Assembly: GCA_963513935.1 (NCBI GenBank)
Contig: OY740765.1
Span: 150,809,830 to 150,873,829 of the forward strand
DNA from: Aphrophora alni
Taxonomy: Eukaryota > Arthropoda > Insecta > Hemiptera > Aphrophoridae
DNA: 64,000 nt
Reading direction: 5' to 3'
This document shows, in pieces, positions 22,903-35,003 of the stretch; within the stretch, counting starts at the first letter, position 1, and every line of letters starts with the position of its first letter. The notes below the pieces were generated by a model. That model did no database searches. It was not told the DNA's origin and saw nothing but the letters and a program-made list of their open reading frames with translations. Both the position numbers and the translations under genes were made by a program.

Positions 22903-23818
22903 TTAATAACATTTTAAATTACTAGTTATTTTTAATTTCTGTTTACATATTCTTATTAATTAAACTCTGCCCTATCTGTTTTCATTAAAAAAGTTTTAGA
23001 TTTTGACAAAATAAAGATCTCTTATTTTTTAACTTTCCTGTTGGTTTAGGATTTTGCATGTCACTAGCCTTATATTGGAAGATACCCTTAGTAGTAAATT
23101 CTTATATCTAGCTTCTTATGATTGATTTTCAATATTTTTATATCATTTAAAAATCTGGCTGAAATGGTGAATTTTTCAGACCGTTTCAGCATTTTGCACT
23201 TGGCAGGATTATTAATTAACATGGCGGTAGATAATGTAGTGTAACTAAAGAACCAACATGGATATAGAGTTGAAATATACTGGCAAGTAGTTGGGGGGGG
23301 GGGTGGCCGACCTTGCTTCGGCTCTATCCGACAGCTTGCATCAACATGATGCGCAATTGGTTCTTTCTTAAAAAACTACCCACGTATATAAACAAGTTTC
23401 AAAATTTAAAACAATTCCTCTAGTTCAAAAGAATAATTATCTATTACTGAACGACCAACTTAATTTTCTTCCAACATACTTTTTGCTTTGTATATTTCAA
23501 ATTCCTCTACAGTATTCATATCTATACAAGTTTGAAATATAGAAATATTTTTTAAACTTTTGTTTAGTTCCGAAAGCATCAAAGAACCAATAAACAAAGT
23601 TATGTGACTGAGGAAGAATAACTATAACTTTATTGTTATTTCATAAAGTGATTTTCATACTGAAGCAAAAATGAATCTTAACTTTGCATCAGTTTAATAT
23701 ACCAACATATGCGTATAATTTTAATTTTAATTTTAGCAATACAAATCTGGGCTGGTCAAAAGGAGTTGAACGTGTTATATCAAGTTGCAGTAAAGCTGCA
23801 ATTTGACTCTTATATATA

Positions 23819-24000
23819 GTAGTTATGTAAAACATAGTAGTAGTATATATATATATATATATACTACTATACTACTACTATTATACTAGTGTATAGTTTA
23901 GTATGTTTACTACTAGTATACTAGTAGTATAGTACTACTAAGTACTAATAGTATACTATATACTACTATACTTATATATAGTAGTAGTAGTAGTAGTATT
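23819..24000. repeat. Interspersed TAGTA/TACTA low-complexity patch
   Basis: Repeated AGTAGTAGTA and ACTACTATACTAC runs flank a (TA)n core and form many overlapping short inverted repeats over about 180 bp. Confidence 0.85.
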
Positions 24001-24195
24001 GTAAAATATAGTGTATTATGTAAAATGTATCTTACACTTTGGCTTTGTGTGAAGTACAGATATGTACTTGATATTAAGTATACATGGATCCTTAATTAAA
24101 CTGTGAAGTTTTAGCAACATTTTTTGAAATTTAAAACAATCTGTGTGGACGATGAAAAATAATCTTGTTTTAACATTTTCTTATTCTTTTTCTAG

Positions 24196-24484
24196 ATTCA
24201 CGTCCATAGTAGAAGGACATATCCTTGACATTTGTATGTGTTTACGTGATTCGAACGCTATAGTTCGATGTTATACATTAAAGCTATTGTTCGAATTGAT
24301 ACGTGAAGATTACCTCAAGGTTCGATGTCCTTTATTATTTCAATTGCTCATCTTGGTGTGTGACGAAGAAGAATCAATACAAGGACAAATTCGAGAGTTT
24401 ATCGTCAACTCTATTCTGGGAAAATACAAAAACATTATGTTCCAGCATTTTATTGAAGCGATGTTTTACTACAATGCTTGTTAT
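24196..24484 (+). CDS. NCAPD3: NCAPD3 exon 6 of window (most diagnostic exon)
   Basis: 289 bp, acceptor TTTTTCTAG and donor TAT/GTACGT. Its first base completes Lys. The peptide FTSIVEGHILDICMCLRDS, then VRCYTLKLLFELIREDYLK, LFQLLILVCDEEESIQG, and MFQHFIEAMFYYNACY closely follows the vertebrate CAP-D3 order: (Y/F)TxxVxxxIxxIxMCLxDS, TLxLLxxLxxExxxK, LFxxxxxLVD, and MFFQHFIExxFxFN. These are HEAT helices of the condensin D3 C-terminal array. It ends in phase 0. Confidence 0.93.
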
Positions 24485-25443
24485 GTACGTATACATATTG
24501 TATTAATAGCTTATTGCACCAATTTACTTACTTCCCACTAAATTTTGTGAGTGAATATAAAAATTGCACTTTTTCAAACATTTTTAGCATTAAGGTAGCA
24601 AATATTACGTGTAAAGGGTAAATCTGATTTAGTCACCTTCTTTGTAATAAATTCTTTCCAAAATAATCAAGTAAAATAAGACATAAAACTTTTACTTGTT
24701 TTGGGGGGAGGGTTGTGATTTTATTAGTTAAATAAGTTTTAGGGACATTTTTATATATTAGGTCAGCTGTATGGTAAAGTGATACAATACATATATCTTA
24801 AATTAACAATAAGTTACCTTATAAGGGCTCCGCCATGTGACTTCAAGAAGATTTAAACTTACGCCTCCTATACTCCATCCTCAGAGTTTACCCCTCAATA
24901 GAGTTCGTCATACATTACAATTTAACATCACAGACAAACATATAACATTTAACACTATTATATAAAAACATCACGACACACACAGTGCACATCGTTTCAA
25001 TGCTGTATAACAACTAACATCTCATGTCCATAACTTTATAGTATTGTTTATCAGTATCTTCTTTATAGCTGTGTCGTATATTGTATCCGAAGAATAATTT
25101 AATTGGTCATTCAATAATATGTGTTTATTCTCTTTAAAGGCCTTATAAATTTTGTATTCTTATAAGGCATCCATATATGATTACACTTGATGAACTGATG
25201 AAATGACTTGAAAAATAGCTTACAGATCATATCGTTTTTATGTGGAACAAAATTTTCTTAAGATAAATGTTACACATCACAATGATAATAATCATAGTGC
25301 CATTGTAGTGTGTAACCAGCCTTAAAGTTGCACAACAAATTTATCTGTATTTGGAAGTGAGTTTAATTTGCGATTAACAATATAAGTGTATAAAGGTATT
25401 ATTTTTATAGTTTGTTTAAAAACTACATTTCTATGTAGTTTCT

Positions 25444-25569
<126 letters not shown>

Positions 25570-27329
25570 GCTATGAATGAACACATTTGGTCAATATTAA
25601 ATTATGAAGCAAATGAGATGGTTTCAAAGTTGATTGCTTCATTCAGCGACTTGTAACATAACCTCAAAATTTACACTTGCATATTTTAAACAATTAGCTA
25701 TAAGTGTAGGAATCATTTGTGGATATTAATTAAACTTCAGGAAAAAATACTTCTTATGAAGATTGACAACTATGCCACATTTTGAAATCAAAATATTTGA
25801 AACAATGTAAAAAACACATTTTTTTGGAAAAAAAAAAAATAGAAGCCTAGGAGAAATAAGCCAAAAGGTCATAAAGACCTAAATATTCTAGTGAATTGTA
25901 GGCTTTTTAAAAGTACTTTGTGAAGCAAAATAGGGAAAAGTTGAATACAATGTAAGTAAAAAATGAGAGACTGTTACTGTTGCATGTTGAAGCAGTGTAT
26001 TTTGGAGCTCCTATTATTTTCTAAATCATAGTGGACATTCTTACTCAAGTAGTAAGTTTTTTATATCCGATTGTGCTGTTATTAATAGGCATCTATCAAT
26101 TGCTAGTTGATTTGTTGGTGTATTTTAGGGTGTAAACTTCACTCAAAAACTAAACTAGTGACCAGGTTTTTTAAACGTAATAGACTACAAATTATTTTAT
26201 ATAAATTGTTGACATAGTGATAGTGAAGAATCAATCTTGGACTTTTGACTGGAGTTTGTTTTAGTAGTAATTAAACATAGAGAATTAATTAACAATGGTA
26301 TTGAAGAACAACTGGTAAAATATTATCTTACTACTTTTATTTCTCTCTGAGTTTTAAAAGGTTTTAAGTATAGGTTTTCTAAAGATATTGCAATGGATGA
26401 AATTTTCTAAATATGTTTGTGATTTGACATTAAAGTAGTATTAAGCATTTTAAAGTTAGTATTTAAACCCAATATTGATTTTGAAAGTTGTTTAATTTGA
26501 AATTGTGTAAAAGGCACCTGTAGACTGGTCATATTTTTCATTTGACATGGTAAAAACTTGGACAGCTGTAGATAATGAAGTAACCGAGGATATGGATGCT
26601 TTGATAATGATAGAAGGTTTTGATGAAACTGTAAGCACTAGACTTCTGTGAAGGTTTTAAAAATGTTATAGTTTCTTTTGATGAGAACGCTATTGCAGAA
26701 ATAATTTCTCTGGTTTCAGAATAGCTCTTTAGAAAAAGCTGGCAAATTTGAAAAATGTTTTTTATAATATGTTGAGGAAAAAGAACTTTTAATTAAGAAA
26801 TTAAATAAAGAAAAAGAATTGTACGATGTCATGGTATGAAATGCTTTGGCTGAAGAAAAGAAAATAATGAATTAATTATTGGAAATAAAGTTTTAAGGCA
26901 TGGCTTACATTTGTCCTCATTGGGGAAACGTAAGGTGTTGTTAAAACTAGTAAAATATATAAGACTTGGATGTAAACTAACAGACCTTGCCCGATTTTGC
27001 GGGAGATCTCTCTCTCCCTGACTCTCCTGAAGTACAAAGCCTGCAACAAGAACTTGACAGTGTAAAAAATAGTGAATCTTACATGTAAAATATAATAGTA
27101 ATCCTTTAGTAAATAATTTAATTTTTTTAGACAATACAGTTTTGCTAAAGGAGAGTCGGAAAGAGACAGAAATATACAAAATAATCCAAGTACAGAAAGT
27201 GTTTTTTAATATGTGGTAGTTGAAATTTTTTTTTACAAATTATCAGTCATGTATAATCATATCTATGTATGCTCTGGATTCGAATTTCAATGTTTTTATA
27301 AATAAGTTGGAGCTTTTGTTGAAAAATTA

Positions 27330-28420
27330 TGTAGGCAATTAAAAAACAGATTTTTAACTTTAACGAGAGACTTCAACATAAATATTTCTAAAGATAACAG
27401 AGAAACATCTGAATTTCTTGAAATTTTAAAATTGCACACTCTTGTAAATTTTCAACGAGTGGCCAGAATTTTGTCTCCTAATATTGTTTCTATTGTTTTC
27501 CCTTGTGTAAACCGAGCCCTCATTGGACCTCTTGTCCTCCTATCATTAGCCTGCACCACCTAACAATGTCTCAAAAATTGATCTTCCTGAAGCACAAAGA
27601 ACAGCTGCATTGGAAACTATCTACAAACATTATTTCAAAATATTCACAGATGGCTCACTAAATTGAATTCAGTTCAAAATTTAAGGCAGGATATTTCGTA
27701 GATGATACCAATGAGTTATTCTATACTGCCCATTCTGCATAAGGCACAGATGTATAATTATTAGCCATTGATGCAGCTATAGCAATGTACGGAAAGAGAA
27801 GCTGTTTGTGTTTTCAGTGACTCTAGTATTGTCTTTTGAAACAATACAGACTATCAAACTACTATCATAGAGTAAAAGATATTCATTTTATGCTTGAAAA
27901 GTTAAAAAACAGAAACATTTGGTTTCAGTAGGTTCCTAGACATTATGGTCTACAATGGTAATGAAGAAACAGGCAGAATAGTTAGGTTGAGTGCTGACCT
28001 GGGCCATTTCCATTGGAAAGTTTATTGCTGAGTGCCAGTCTTGATTTTTTTTGTATCAGAGCTCTATAAACAAAACAGGTCGAGCTATGCAGTCAATACA
28101 AAAAAGAACTCTAACAACTTGATAATATACAAAGGAATCCTTCGATTGGTTTCCACTTTTGCATCTAGAACTAGAACCGAGTATATTGTTACACAGGCAT
28201 AGTTTTTTCATTTTGAACTGGCTGATTCGTCCATCTGTTTGGTTTGCCAAAAACAAGAAAAGACTCTCCAACATATTCTTCTGCAGTGTCCTGGTCTAGA
28301 AAATACAGACAGAAAGTTGTTGAAATGCAGACTTAAACAAGAATGCATCCTTTAGAAAGTACTGTAGAACAATACCTTGTGAAGACTTGGTTATGTGAGT
28401 CCCTGTGTGGTTGGTATCAC
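27330..28420 (+). pseudogene. Non-LTR retrotransposon relic (endonuclease piece and RNase H)
   Basis: Near 27340-27480 the + strand reads LTRDFNINISKDNRETSEF and LEILKLHTLVNF, the GDFNxxL block of APE-type endonucleases (G replaced by R). From about 27600 it reads YKHYFKIFTDGSLN (RNase H TDGS), VFSDSS near 27815, PRHYG near 27938, then ICLVCQKQEKTLQHILLQC near 28230, a Cys/His tail. RT itself is absent between the two, so the copy is internally deleted, and many stops break it. Confidence 0.75.
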
Positions 28421-28581
28421 CTGATACCAGACGTACGCACAAGAAGTAAGTAGTAAATAAGTATTCATAACATTACAGAAGTTGTGTGACTGCAACCAAT
28501 TTTTTGTTTTGTTTTACCTTTAAAAGTTGAGGAACCTGATACTCACCTTATGAAATTTAAGACTATCTTTAACTAATGTTT

Positions 28582-28858
28582 CCATACTACCAACATATAT
28601 TTAAAGGTTCTCGGCGATTTCTCTCACTGTGATTCTCCCATTGTCTCGATCAGTCACTTTTTTTCCACTAATTTAGGTTCTAGGCCAATGAGCATTCAAC
28701 TTTTATCTTCTTTAAATGTCTTGTGTCAATCATATTCTAGACTGAGAGAGACTCATCTCCAAACTGATTTCTAAGTCTCAAATAAATCTAAGATGGAATC
28801 ACACCTTCATTTGTCAAAAAATTAATAATTTGCTGTTGTGTACCTTCTGCTCTGTCAT
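28582..28858 (-). pseudogene. mariner-type transposase N-terminus, broken
   Basis: The minus strand from an ATG at 28858 reads MTEQKVHNSKLLIF, then with frameshifts LRNQFGDESLSQSRI and a segment ending KKVTDRDNGRITVREIAENL near 28600, then YVGSM. Mariner-like transposases start with a helix-turn-helix of the HTH_48 type (LxxxYGDxxLSxSxVFxW) and a linker ending RxTVREIAExLxISxGSV. Only this DNA-binding part is seen. The DDE/D domain and the terminal repeats were not found. Confidence 0.72.
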
Positions 28859-29399
28859 GTTACTTTAACTAAGAAAAGTGATGAAAAAAGAAAGTAGAAC
28901 AAGTTCAAACATGCATGTTTGCCCCATGAGTCACGATTATTTTTACCTTTACAAGAACAAGAGCATGAAAACTCCTGTTTATATTTGAACACCCCCTAGA
29001 TAACCTTTATATATTTATAACACTACTTTAAAATTAAAAGATTCTCAATTCTAAGGATTTTTGTTTAAAATTGTTACATTCGCTTTTATATTTTCTATAA
29101 CAGGTAACAGATAATTCTAGCAGTAAAGGAGAGCATGCTGTTCCTCTTCGCTGTGCACATAGTAATTTAAGTAGATTATAGCAAAGGAGAAGAAGGTAAA
29201 ACATGCAGCATGCAGGAATAACCTGACAATTTTATTTTCCCACATAGTATAGGAAAAGTTATGTGATGAGTTAAAAATTTGAAGTCGAGTTTTTTTTCGC
29301 AGGAATATGTTTTGAGATTCCTTGAGTTAAAAAAGTGATTTTTAGAATGATCTAAAAATTAAAAGTGAACCAATATTAATCTAATTAAGTATATGGGTA

Positions 29400-29830
29400 T
29401 ATATTATAGTTTCTACCAAACAAAACATATTTTCCAACTGATTTTGAGTAAAATCTGAAAATTAATTACCCAAAGTTGCATGCAAAATCACAAGTAAAAA
29501 AATACAATGGTTCAGGAATAATTGGCAAAAAACAAAAATGAGTCTTGACCGCTGTAATTAATAGCTTGATTTTAATCAATACAAAGCACGTTGAGGATGG
29601 TTTTATGACACAAACTAAGCAAGTTTAGGCTTTTATTTAAATATTTATTTCCAAAGGCATGGTTCATTTTTATGATTGTAACTGCCGAAATGACATTTTT
29701 TGGTGATTATTAATTTTGGTTCTTTTTTATTTGGTTTTGGGGGATGGGTGAGCAAGAAAGTTTATACAATCTTTGGACCATTTTATTTGTCTGAATGTTT
29801 TAACAATCAAATATTTAACAGAAACCGACA
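29400..29830 (-). repeat. Dispersed AT-rich repeat R2, copy 3 (minus)
   Basis: On the minus strand it reads GCAACTTTGGGTAATTAAT, matching the R2 core, and its + strand GCCGAAATGACATTTTTTGG then GATTATTAATTTTGGTT is the inverse of 17.8 kb. Confidence 0.65.
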
Positions 29831-29939
29831 GTTAAAAATTAACTAACAATCAAGGTTTTATAGTGTGAGCTTATATGTGAGTATTAATGAGATTACTGTT
29901 TTTTTTTTTTAATTACAACAAACTATTATATTGTTGTAG

Positions 29940-30111
29940 GATCATCCTATGCTGCAAAATTACAAAATAGATAAAAGAGAAGCCAAAGTGTTTTCTCTGA
30001 ATGGTTCTGAAAGAAAAACAGAAAGGAGAAATATTTACAATTACATGTTACAAAATATGATGGACGACCAAAGGTTTAGCCTTACATCAAAACTATGTAC
30101 TGATGTTTTAG
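29940..30111 (+). CDS. NCAPD3: NCAPD3 exon 7 of window
   Basis: 172 bp, phase 0 in and phase 1 out, acceptor TTGTTGTAG and donor TTAG/GTTAGT. The peptide has KREAKVFSLNGSERKTERRN, then YNYMLQNMMDDQRFSLTSK and LCTDVL. In remembered vertebrate NCAPD3 the same segment reads FSLKG, a basic stretch, IYxFLLEHFTDEQRFNITSKIC. The charged FSLNGSERKTERR segment is a solvent-exposed loop between HEAT helices. The terminal G joins AT as Asp in the next exon. Confidence 0.92.
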
Positions 30112-30665
30112 GTTAGTAATAACATTACTTGTTTATCATCCAATAATAATAACTTGTGTCTACACACTTAGTGTTATTATATCATTTAGTAAGAGTTAAA
30201 TTGAATTTTTACAGGGTAGGTTTAAAAAAAGATGTTTGCTCTGGCTAGTGGTACTTTATTGAAGTGGACAATTTGAATTATTTTTATACATAGTAAAGCT
30301 CGAAAAACAGGCCCTATTAAAGGTTACTGGTTTAACTAGTTTTATCATTAATCTAATGTCTTATTTTCGTAATTGATATGAAGAAATAACATTTACATTT
30401 ACTATGATGGATTTCACGGGGGATGCAGTGGATTCGCCAACCACTACATTAGTAACTAATTACGAAAGGTAAAAGATATAATCCAATAGTTTTAGAGTAA
30501 CTTCACTATAGTGTTAGAAATGGGATATTCTTGGCAGAACCATGATCAGAATGGCCAATAAAGATATGCAGTTAAGGGTTATTATGTTTCAATTACTATA
30601 ATTAAATAAATGCACATACACTTTATTAAACTTTACACTGTAATTAAACTTATTTTATTTTCTAG
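30112..30665 (+). other. Intron, 554 bp
   Basis: The shortest intron of the gene in this window, from GTTAGT to TTTTCTAG. It is AT-rich with no element recognised. The short near-palindrome AGTAACTAATTACG lies near 30450. Confidence 0.8.
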
Positions 30666-30895
30666 ATAAAGTTCTCGACAATACAATATCTCTAAAAGGC
30701 AATGGGGATATGTTGATTGAAGATGTCTTCTACATTCTGTCGTCTAATGAGATGCGTTTCAATACTAAAGTATCTGTTAACAATGAGAATAAAGAAAACA
30801 AAGCTGTGGACAGTGGTGATGATGATGATGATGATGATGATGATATTATAGTTTTTAAAAAATTGACAAATCTGAGGAAAGTTGTTGTCTCTCAG
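30666..30895 (+). CDS. NCAPD3: NCAPD3 exon 8 of window (acidic linker)
   Basis: 230 bp, phase 1 in and phase 0 out, acceptor TTTTCTAG and donor CAG/GTAAGT. The peptide begins KVLDNTISLKGNGDMLIEDV and FYILSSNEMR, which parallels the vertebrate DxxELLxDTFEVLSSKEI. It then has an Asn/Glu/Lys-rich stretch and nine consecutive Asp codons, all GAT (30818-30844), and ends LTNLRKVVVSQ. The Asp run lies where the vertebrate protein also has an acidic loop. The repeated GAT codons are a potential in-frame length polymorphism. Confidence 0.9.
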
Positions 30896-31369
30896 GTAAG
30901 TGTTGTATCAAATTTAGGACTATTTTAATTATGCAGTCATTATCTGACCAATTGTTGTAGTTGTGTGCATAAAGGGGTACATTTTGATTTTGTGATTAGA
31001 GTGAGAATTTTTTAAATTACATTTTAGATTGAGAAAATACAAGAGGACAGGTTTTGACCAAACTAAAATTATATACACTCAAGATGAGAATAAAAAGATT
31101 TTAAAATGAAAGGTGTGAAAACATTGTATGAACTTTTATACTCATCCCCAAAAGAAAATAAAAACTAACCAAAATTAATTGTTACAAAAAATGTCAATTT
31201 CTGTAGTTGTCAAAAGTTAAAATGATTTATTGTCTTTGATAAAAATATTTATATATTTAAATAAGGGCCTAAACCTGGTTTGATTTTGACAAACAGATAA
31301 AAAAATCCTCAGCATAAGTGTTTGATTAATTTTGAATTTTTAAACACAGCAGTCAAAGTTAATTTTTTT

Positions 31370-31900
31370 TTTTCCAATTATTGTATAATGTTATTAGAGT
31401 TTTTTTTTTTTTTTTTTTTTTTTTTATCCGCACAGGTTTGGGTTATTAATCTTCACTGTCCATTCAAATTTGAACAAAATTAGAACAGTCGACTTAAATT
31501 AAAGGGTTCTCGCATTTGTACTGAAGAGCTCTGCACACATTTCATACATTATTCCAAAAAAAACTTGAATAGGATTGATTTTGATTAAATTTGATTTGTT
31601 TTTTGGCCATTTCTCAACATATTTTCATTTTATTATTTAACTCCAAATGTGATCAATCTTTGTTCAACCATAGTCTCTAAGGACCAAACAAAACCCATTC
31701 ATCGCTATCATTTCAAAAATACTGATTCATGAGTTACCACTAAAAAAGAAAAAAAAAAATCGTGTATGAAGTAATTTATCAAAATCGGCTTTACTAATTT
31801 CATTAAAATTTTGCTAAAAAAGGAAAGATTGATTAGAAATGTGAAGTTAACCAAATTGCTAGTTAAACAATAATGTGGTTTAGGAATAATTGTGTGATAC
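31370..31900 (+). repeat. Dispersed AT-rich repeat R2, copy 4 (plus)
   Basis: The core GGTTTGGGTTATTAATCTTC near 31435 is followed by CATTCAAATTTGAACAAAAT, as in the other R2 copies. A 26 bp poly-T run (about 31400-31425) precedes it. Confidence 0.7.
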
Positions 31901-32439
31901 CTCTTGTTGTTTGCAGCCGAAAAACCCTTCTAGATGGATCCAGGAATTCCTAGCTTGCAGGTTGAGTGTTCATGTCAACCGAAAAATTTGTCATGATGGA
32001 TCAGCGATCGTGATTTTAGGCGCAAAGTGAATTATTAAAAAACTTATCATCAAAAATTTACAAATCAATTTAACATATCTTTACAACGTATTAAATTTAA
32101 ATTTATTGAGAAGAATACCTACGACTTTTCATTTGGAAAATTATAAATTTAAAAAAAGAAAAAAAACGCATGTGACCAACCCATAGCGGCACCAGGAGGG
32201 GACTGACGCTTTGTCTTCCTCTAGCATCTCTCCCCCTTTCTGTCCACCACATGATTCCTAATTACAAACTGCAAATCAAGCTTTTTACAATCTGTTCAAA
32301 TGTTGTTAATTTATTAAATTATGTTATTTCCTTTTTCTATTATTTTGGTTTCTGTTTAAACCCTACTATGCTACAATTGGTAAAAACCGATAATGAACCT
32401 TGTTCATCATCATTTCAATCAAAGCTTAGGATTGTTGAA

Positions 32440-34040
32440 TGAATCAAAACAGGCTTAGGCTTTATTTAAATCTGTGTTGGAGAGAATCATGAAACATGAT
32501 GCTCTGGTTAACTTATGCATGGCCTCTACTTCTTCAAACGTCAACCCAGGTAGTGAGAAAAGACAACTATCAGCATCGTCTGACGAGTCTGTTAATATTG
32601 GAATTAAAAATCGTAATTTGGACGTAAGGATCCATAGATCTGCTCCCAGATTCCTTATTGTCACAATACGAGAGGTCAGATCTGTCTAAGACCTCTCCCT
32701 TCATGATTAAAAAGCTGTAACTGATGCTGCAGGAGTTGTATGTTCCATTAGGAAACTGTGAAATAGGACTATATTAATACAGACTGACTCTGTTTATCAC
32801 TCTCAATTAAAAATGAAGTCCTTTTTCGATGTCATTAATGTGTGTGTTGAACATCACAAGGGTTTAAATTCTTCTAGAATTGCTTCTTGAATGAGAGCAC
32901 TGAGGAAATATTGATAGAGCTTGCCAATCAAACGTGACTAGTGTTAATCGTACTTATTCGAACTGAGAATGATGAGAGAAAACCAACTGGTTCAATTGTC
33001 TTAACTTTTGCTACTCTGACTCTTTCTGAGCGAGCGTTTCATGAATTCTAGAGTTTAACTATTAGACCATGCAATCCAAATTCAGGGCATTGTTTCCGAC
33101 GCCAAGGATTTGTACCTCTTAGCAGCACTTCCTCAAAAGAGGAAGTTTGTGAACAGTGTGCCATAAAAGACCACAAAAGTGAAGGGTGTGATGCAAAGTA
33201 TGCAAATTGTGACAGCAACCATCCTGTACATTCACCAAAGTGCCCAAAATATAAAATCGTAAAGGTAATATTAGAACTTTTGATTAAAGAAAAACTTTAT
33301 TTTACAGAAGCTAGGAAAGTATACAGGCAAAGAACTGTTTTACCTCATACCGTAGGAAAATCTACGCAAATGTGACATCATCCCCAGCTCCAAATTCATG
33401 TTCATATTGTAAGAAACTTGGTTAGATGGTTCGTATCCTTGCCGTGCAAATAAAACAATTAATATCAGTCGAAAGCGGTACTTCTGTGAACTTGCCACCT
33501 TCTTCTTATGTTGTTCTTACTAAATCAACAAAACCCATCACATCGAAAGGTAAATCCGCACCTTCACCATTTAAGAACTCCCTTCCATAACTGGACAGGT
33601 TCGATTCGAGTTTCAAGAGAACTAGTAGCTAGAACTAGGAGGGAGGCAAAAAGAAGAAGCATAAATTTCATTTAAAGAAAATTATTTCTGATTTGAGTTC
33701 CTTGAAAATTATTTTTGGGGTGTTGATGTATTATTTAACAACGTGTTTATACTTTAAAAGCATCATTATCTTTTTCTATGCTTTTGTTTATCCATAACTG
33801 GACAGCAAAAAATCACAGTCAGTATCTGTTGTTACTAAATATTCGTATTTTGTTAAAGTTCAGAATAAAAATACTCTAAGAAAGTTCAGCACACCACTGG
33901 CTTTTACCAAGAATACAAAACAAAAATAAAGTTGGAGCAGGTTCTTCGAAACCCCTCCCAAAATTACCTCAGGTAACAAGCCTTCAACAACTGAGGTTCC
34001 AGTTGTTGAGGTTGCTATGGAGCTTGACCCTGAAACATCT
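32440..34040 (+). pseudogene. Jockey-type non-LTR retrotransposon ORF1 (gag-like) relic
   Basis: Frames in series read MLERIMKHDALVNLCMASTS at 32474, LSPFMIKKAVTDAAG near 32690, ILIQTDSVYHSQLKMKSFF near 32775, NSSRIAS near 32870, then a Cys/His region around 33075-33250: EEVCEQCAIKDHKSEGCDAK, ANCDSNHPVHSPKCPKY, and LYFTEARKVYRQR near 33297. Jockey-clade ORF1 has SPFxIxKxIxxxAG, ALVNxC-like lead text, SSRG, three CCHC knuckles, then CPKY/W and SYxEARK. It is broken by many stops and frameshifts. A C-rich leader begins near 32170. Confidence 0.82.
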
Positions 34041-34191
34041 TAAATAAAAACTAATTTTAACCACCTTAAGGTCTTTTAAGCCAGGCATGTGGAAAGAATA
34101 ATACAGGTCCAAACCCTTTTTAATTGTTAACTAATCCATCATTATTATTTTTATGTCAATCGTAAAATATGGCCAGAAATACTTGAATAGC

Positions 34192-34260
34192 GTGATACAA
34201 TGGAACATTAAAGGTTTTGTGGAGCTCCGCCACAATTTTTCGCCTTACATCCATTATATA
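34192..34260 (+). pseudogene. Start of non-LTR ORF2 (endonuclease N-terminus)
   Basis: The + strand reads VIQWNIKGFVELRHNFSPYI. Non-LTR ORF2 proteins of this clade begin with xxQWNxxGFxxNxxEL, the first strand of the APE endonuclease. It lies 150 bp after the ORF1 relic, the normal spacing. The similarity stops at about 34260, where an unrelated minus-oriented block starts. RNase H of a matching clade resumes near 37.7 kb. Confidence 0.65.
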
Positions 34261-34279
34261 AATGAGTTCTTTTTTGGCA

Positions 34280-34561
34280 CTATTTATTTCCTTGAGACAC
34301 TCTGGTGCACGTAATCTCGAAATTATCGCTACTTGTTCTCGCCTCGCCGTTGCTTTGGATTAATGTGCCGAAAATTTTCCATAAAAGATCGGCAGAGATG
34401 TCCGAAGATTTACTGTCTGGCACATATCCCGGCGCCTTTGTTTTAAAATTTAGACTAGTAAACGTAAAGCCCAACAAATCATCATCAACATTACAAGTTG
34501 TTCCATTTTTCATCTTGTCCACCAAACATTCAAAGTCTCTTTTTATCCAGTCAATATCCAT
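34280..34561 (-). CDS. Unrecognised 93-codon open frame
   Basis: It starts MDIDWIKRDFECLVDKMKNG on the minus strand and has balanced composition (Trp, Cys, many acidic and Ser residues), unlike the AT-driven chance frames nearby. No domain is recognised. It lies at the downstream end of the T-rich block and may be a gag-like or accessory frame of that element. It could also be fortuitous. The opposite strand carries an overlapping open frame of similar length. Confidence 0.3.
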   Translation of the reverse strand: MDIDWIKRDFECLVDKMKNGTTCNVDDDLLGFTFTSLNFKTKAPGYVPDSKSSDISADLLWKIFGTLIQSNGEARTSSDNFEITCTRVSQGNK

Positions 34562-34983
34562 AACATTCTCAGGCGTGGATTAATTTTAAACTGAATTTTA
34601 GTACTTAGGTATGAAATTTTTCCCCCTCCCTACTTTGGGAAGAAACAATGTAAATTGGCTTCATAGCTCTTTACACAGCAATTGTTCCCATAGAAGTAGT
34701 CAAAATATTCTGGCATTTTATATTAATATGGTAACGGCAGTGAGAGAGGGAGAAGCAAAGACCAGTCTGTACTTGCAAAAAACAAAATGGAGATGTCACA
34801 TATGGATGCAGATAATCCAGCCGGGGGACAAATCCCTGGAACATGTAACAAACTCAAGGACCATTGGTATTTTAAAATCGGTTGCTATTCGGATATTATG
34901 GCTGGTAAATCGGATGCAGAAACAGTATTTCGGTGGGTAAATAGGTTGCAAAAGCAATATGAACCATTGCCCACAATAAGACT

Positions 34984-35003
34984 TACACACACACACACAC
35001 ACA
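34984..35003. repeat. (CA)n microsatellite
   Basis: About ten CA repeats. Confidence 0.9.

Larger units (their letters stand above)
20885..24195 (+). other. Intron, 3.3 kb
   Basis: The intron runs from GTACGT to TTTTTCTAG. It holds an R1 copy (21260-21545), a (TA)n tract, the end of a piggyBac-like element (22540-22902) and a TAC/TAG satellite-like patch. A 151-codon frame at 22031-22486 runs into the TA tract and is not supported as a gene. The stretch 22910-23790 is AT-rich with a short GC-rich patch at 23290-23350. Confidence 0.7.

Noticed and set aside
24303..24506. Second + strand frame inside the exon at 24196
   Set aside because: Out-of-frame shadow of the NCAPD3 exon.
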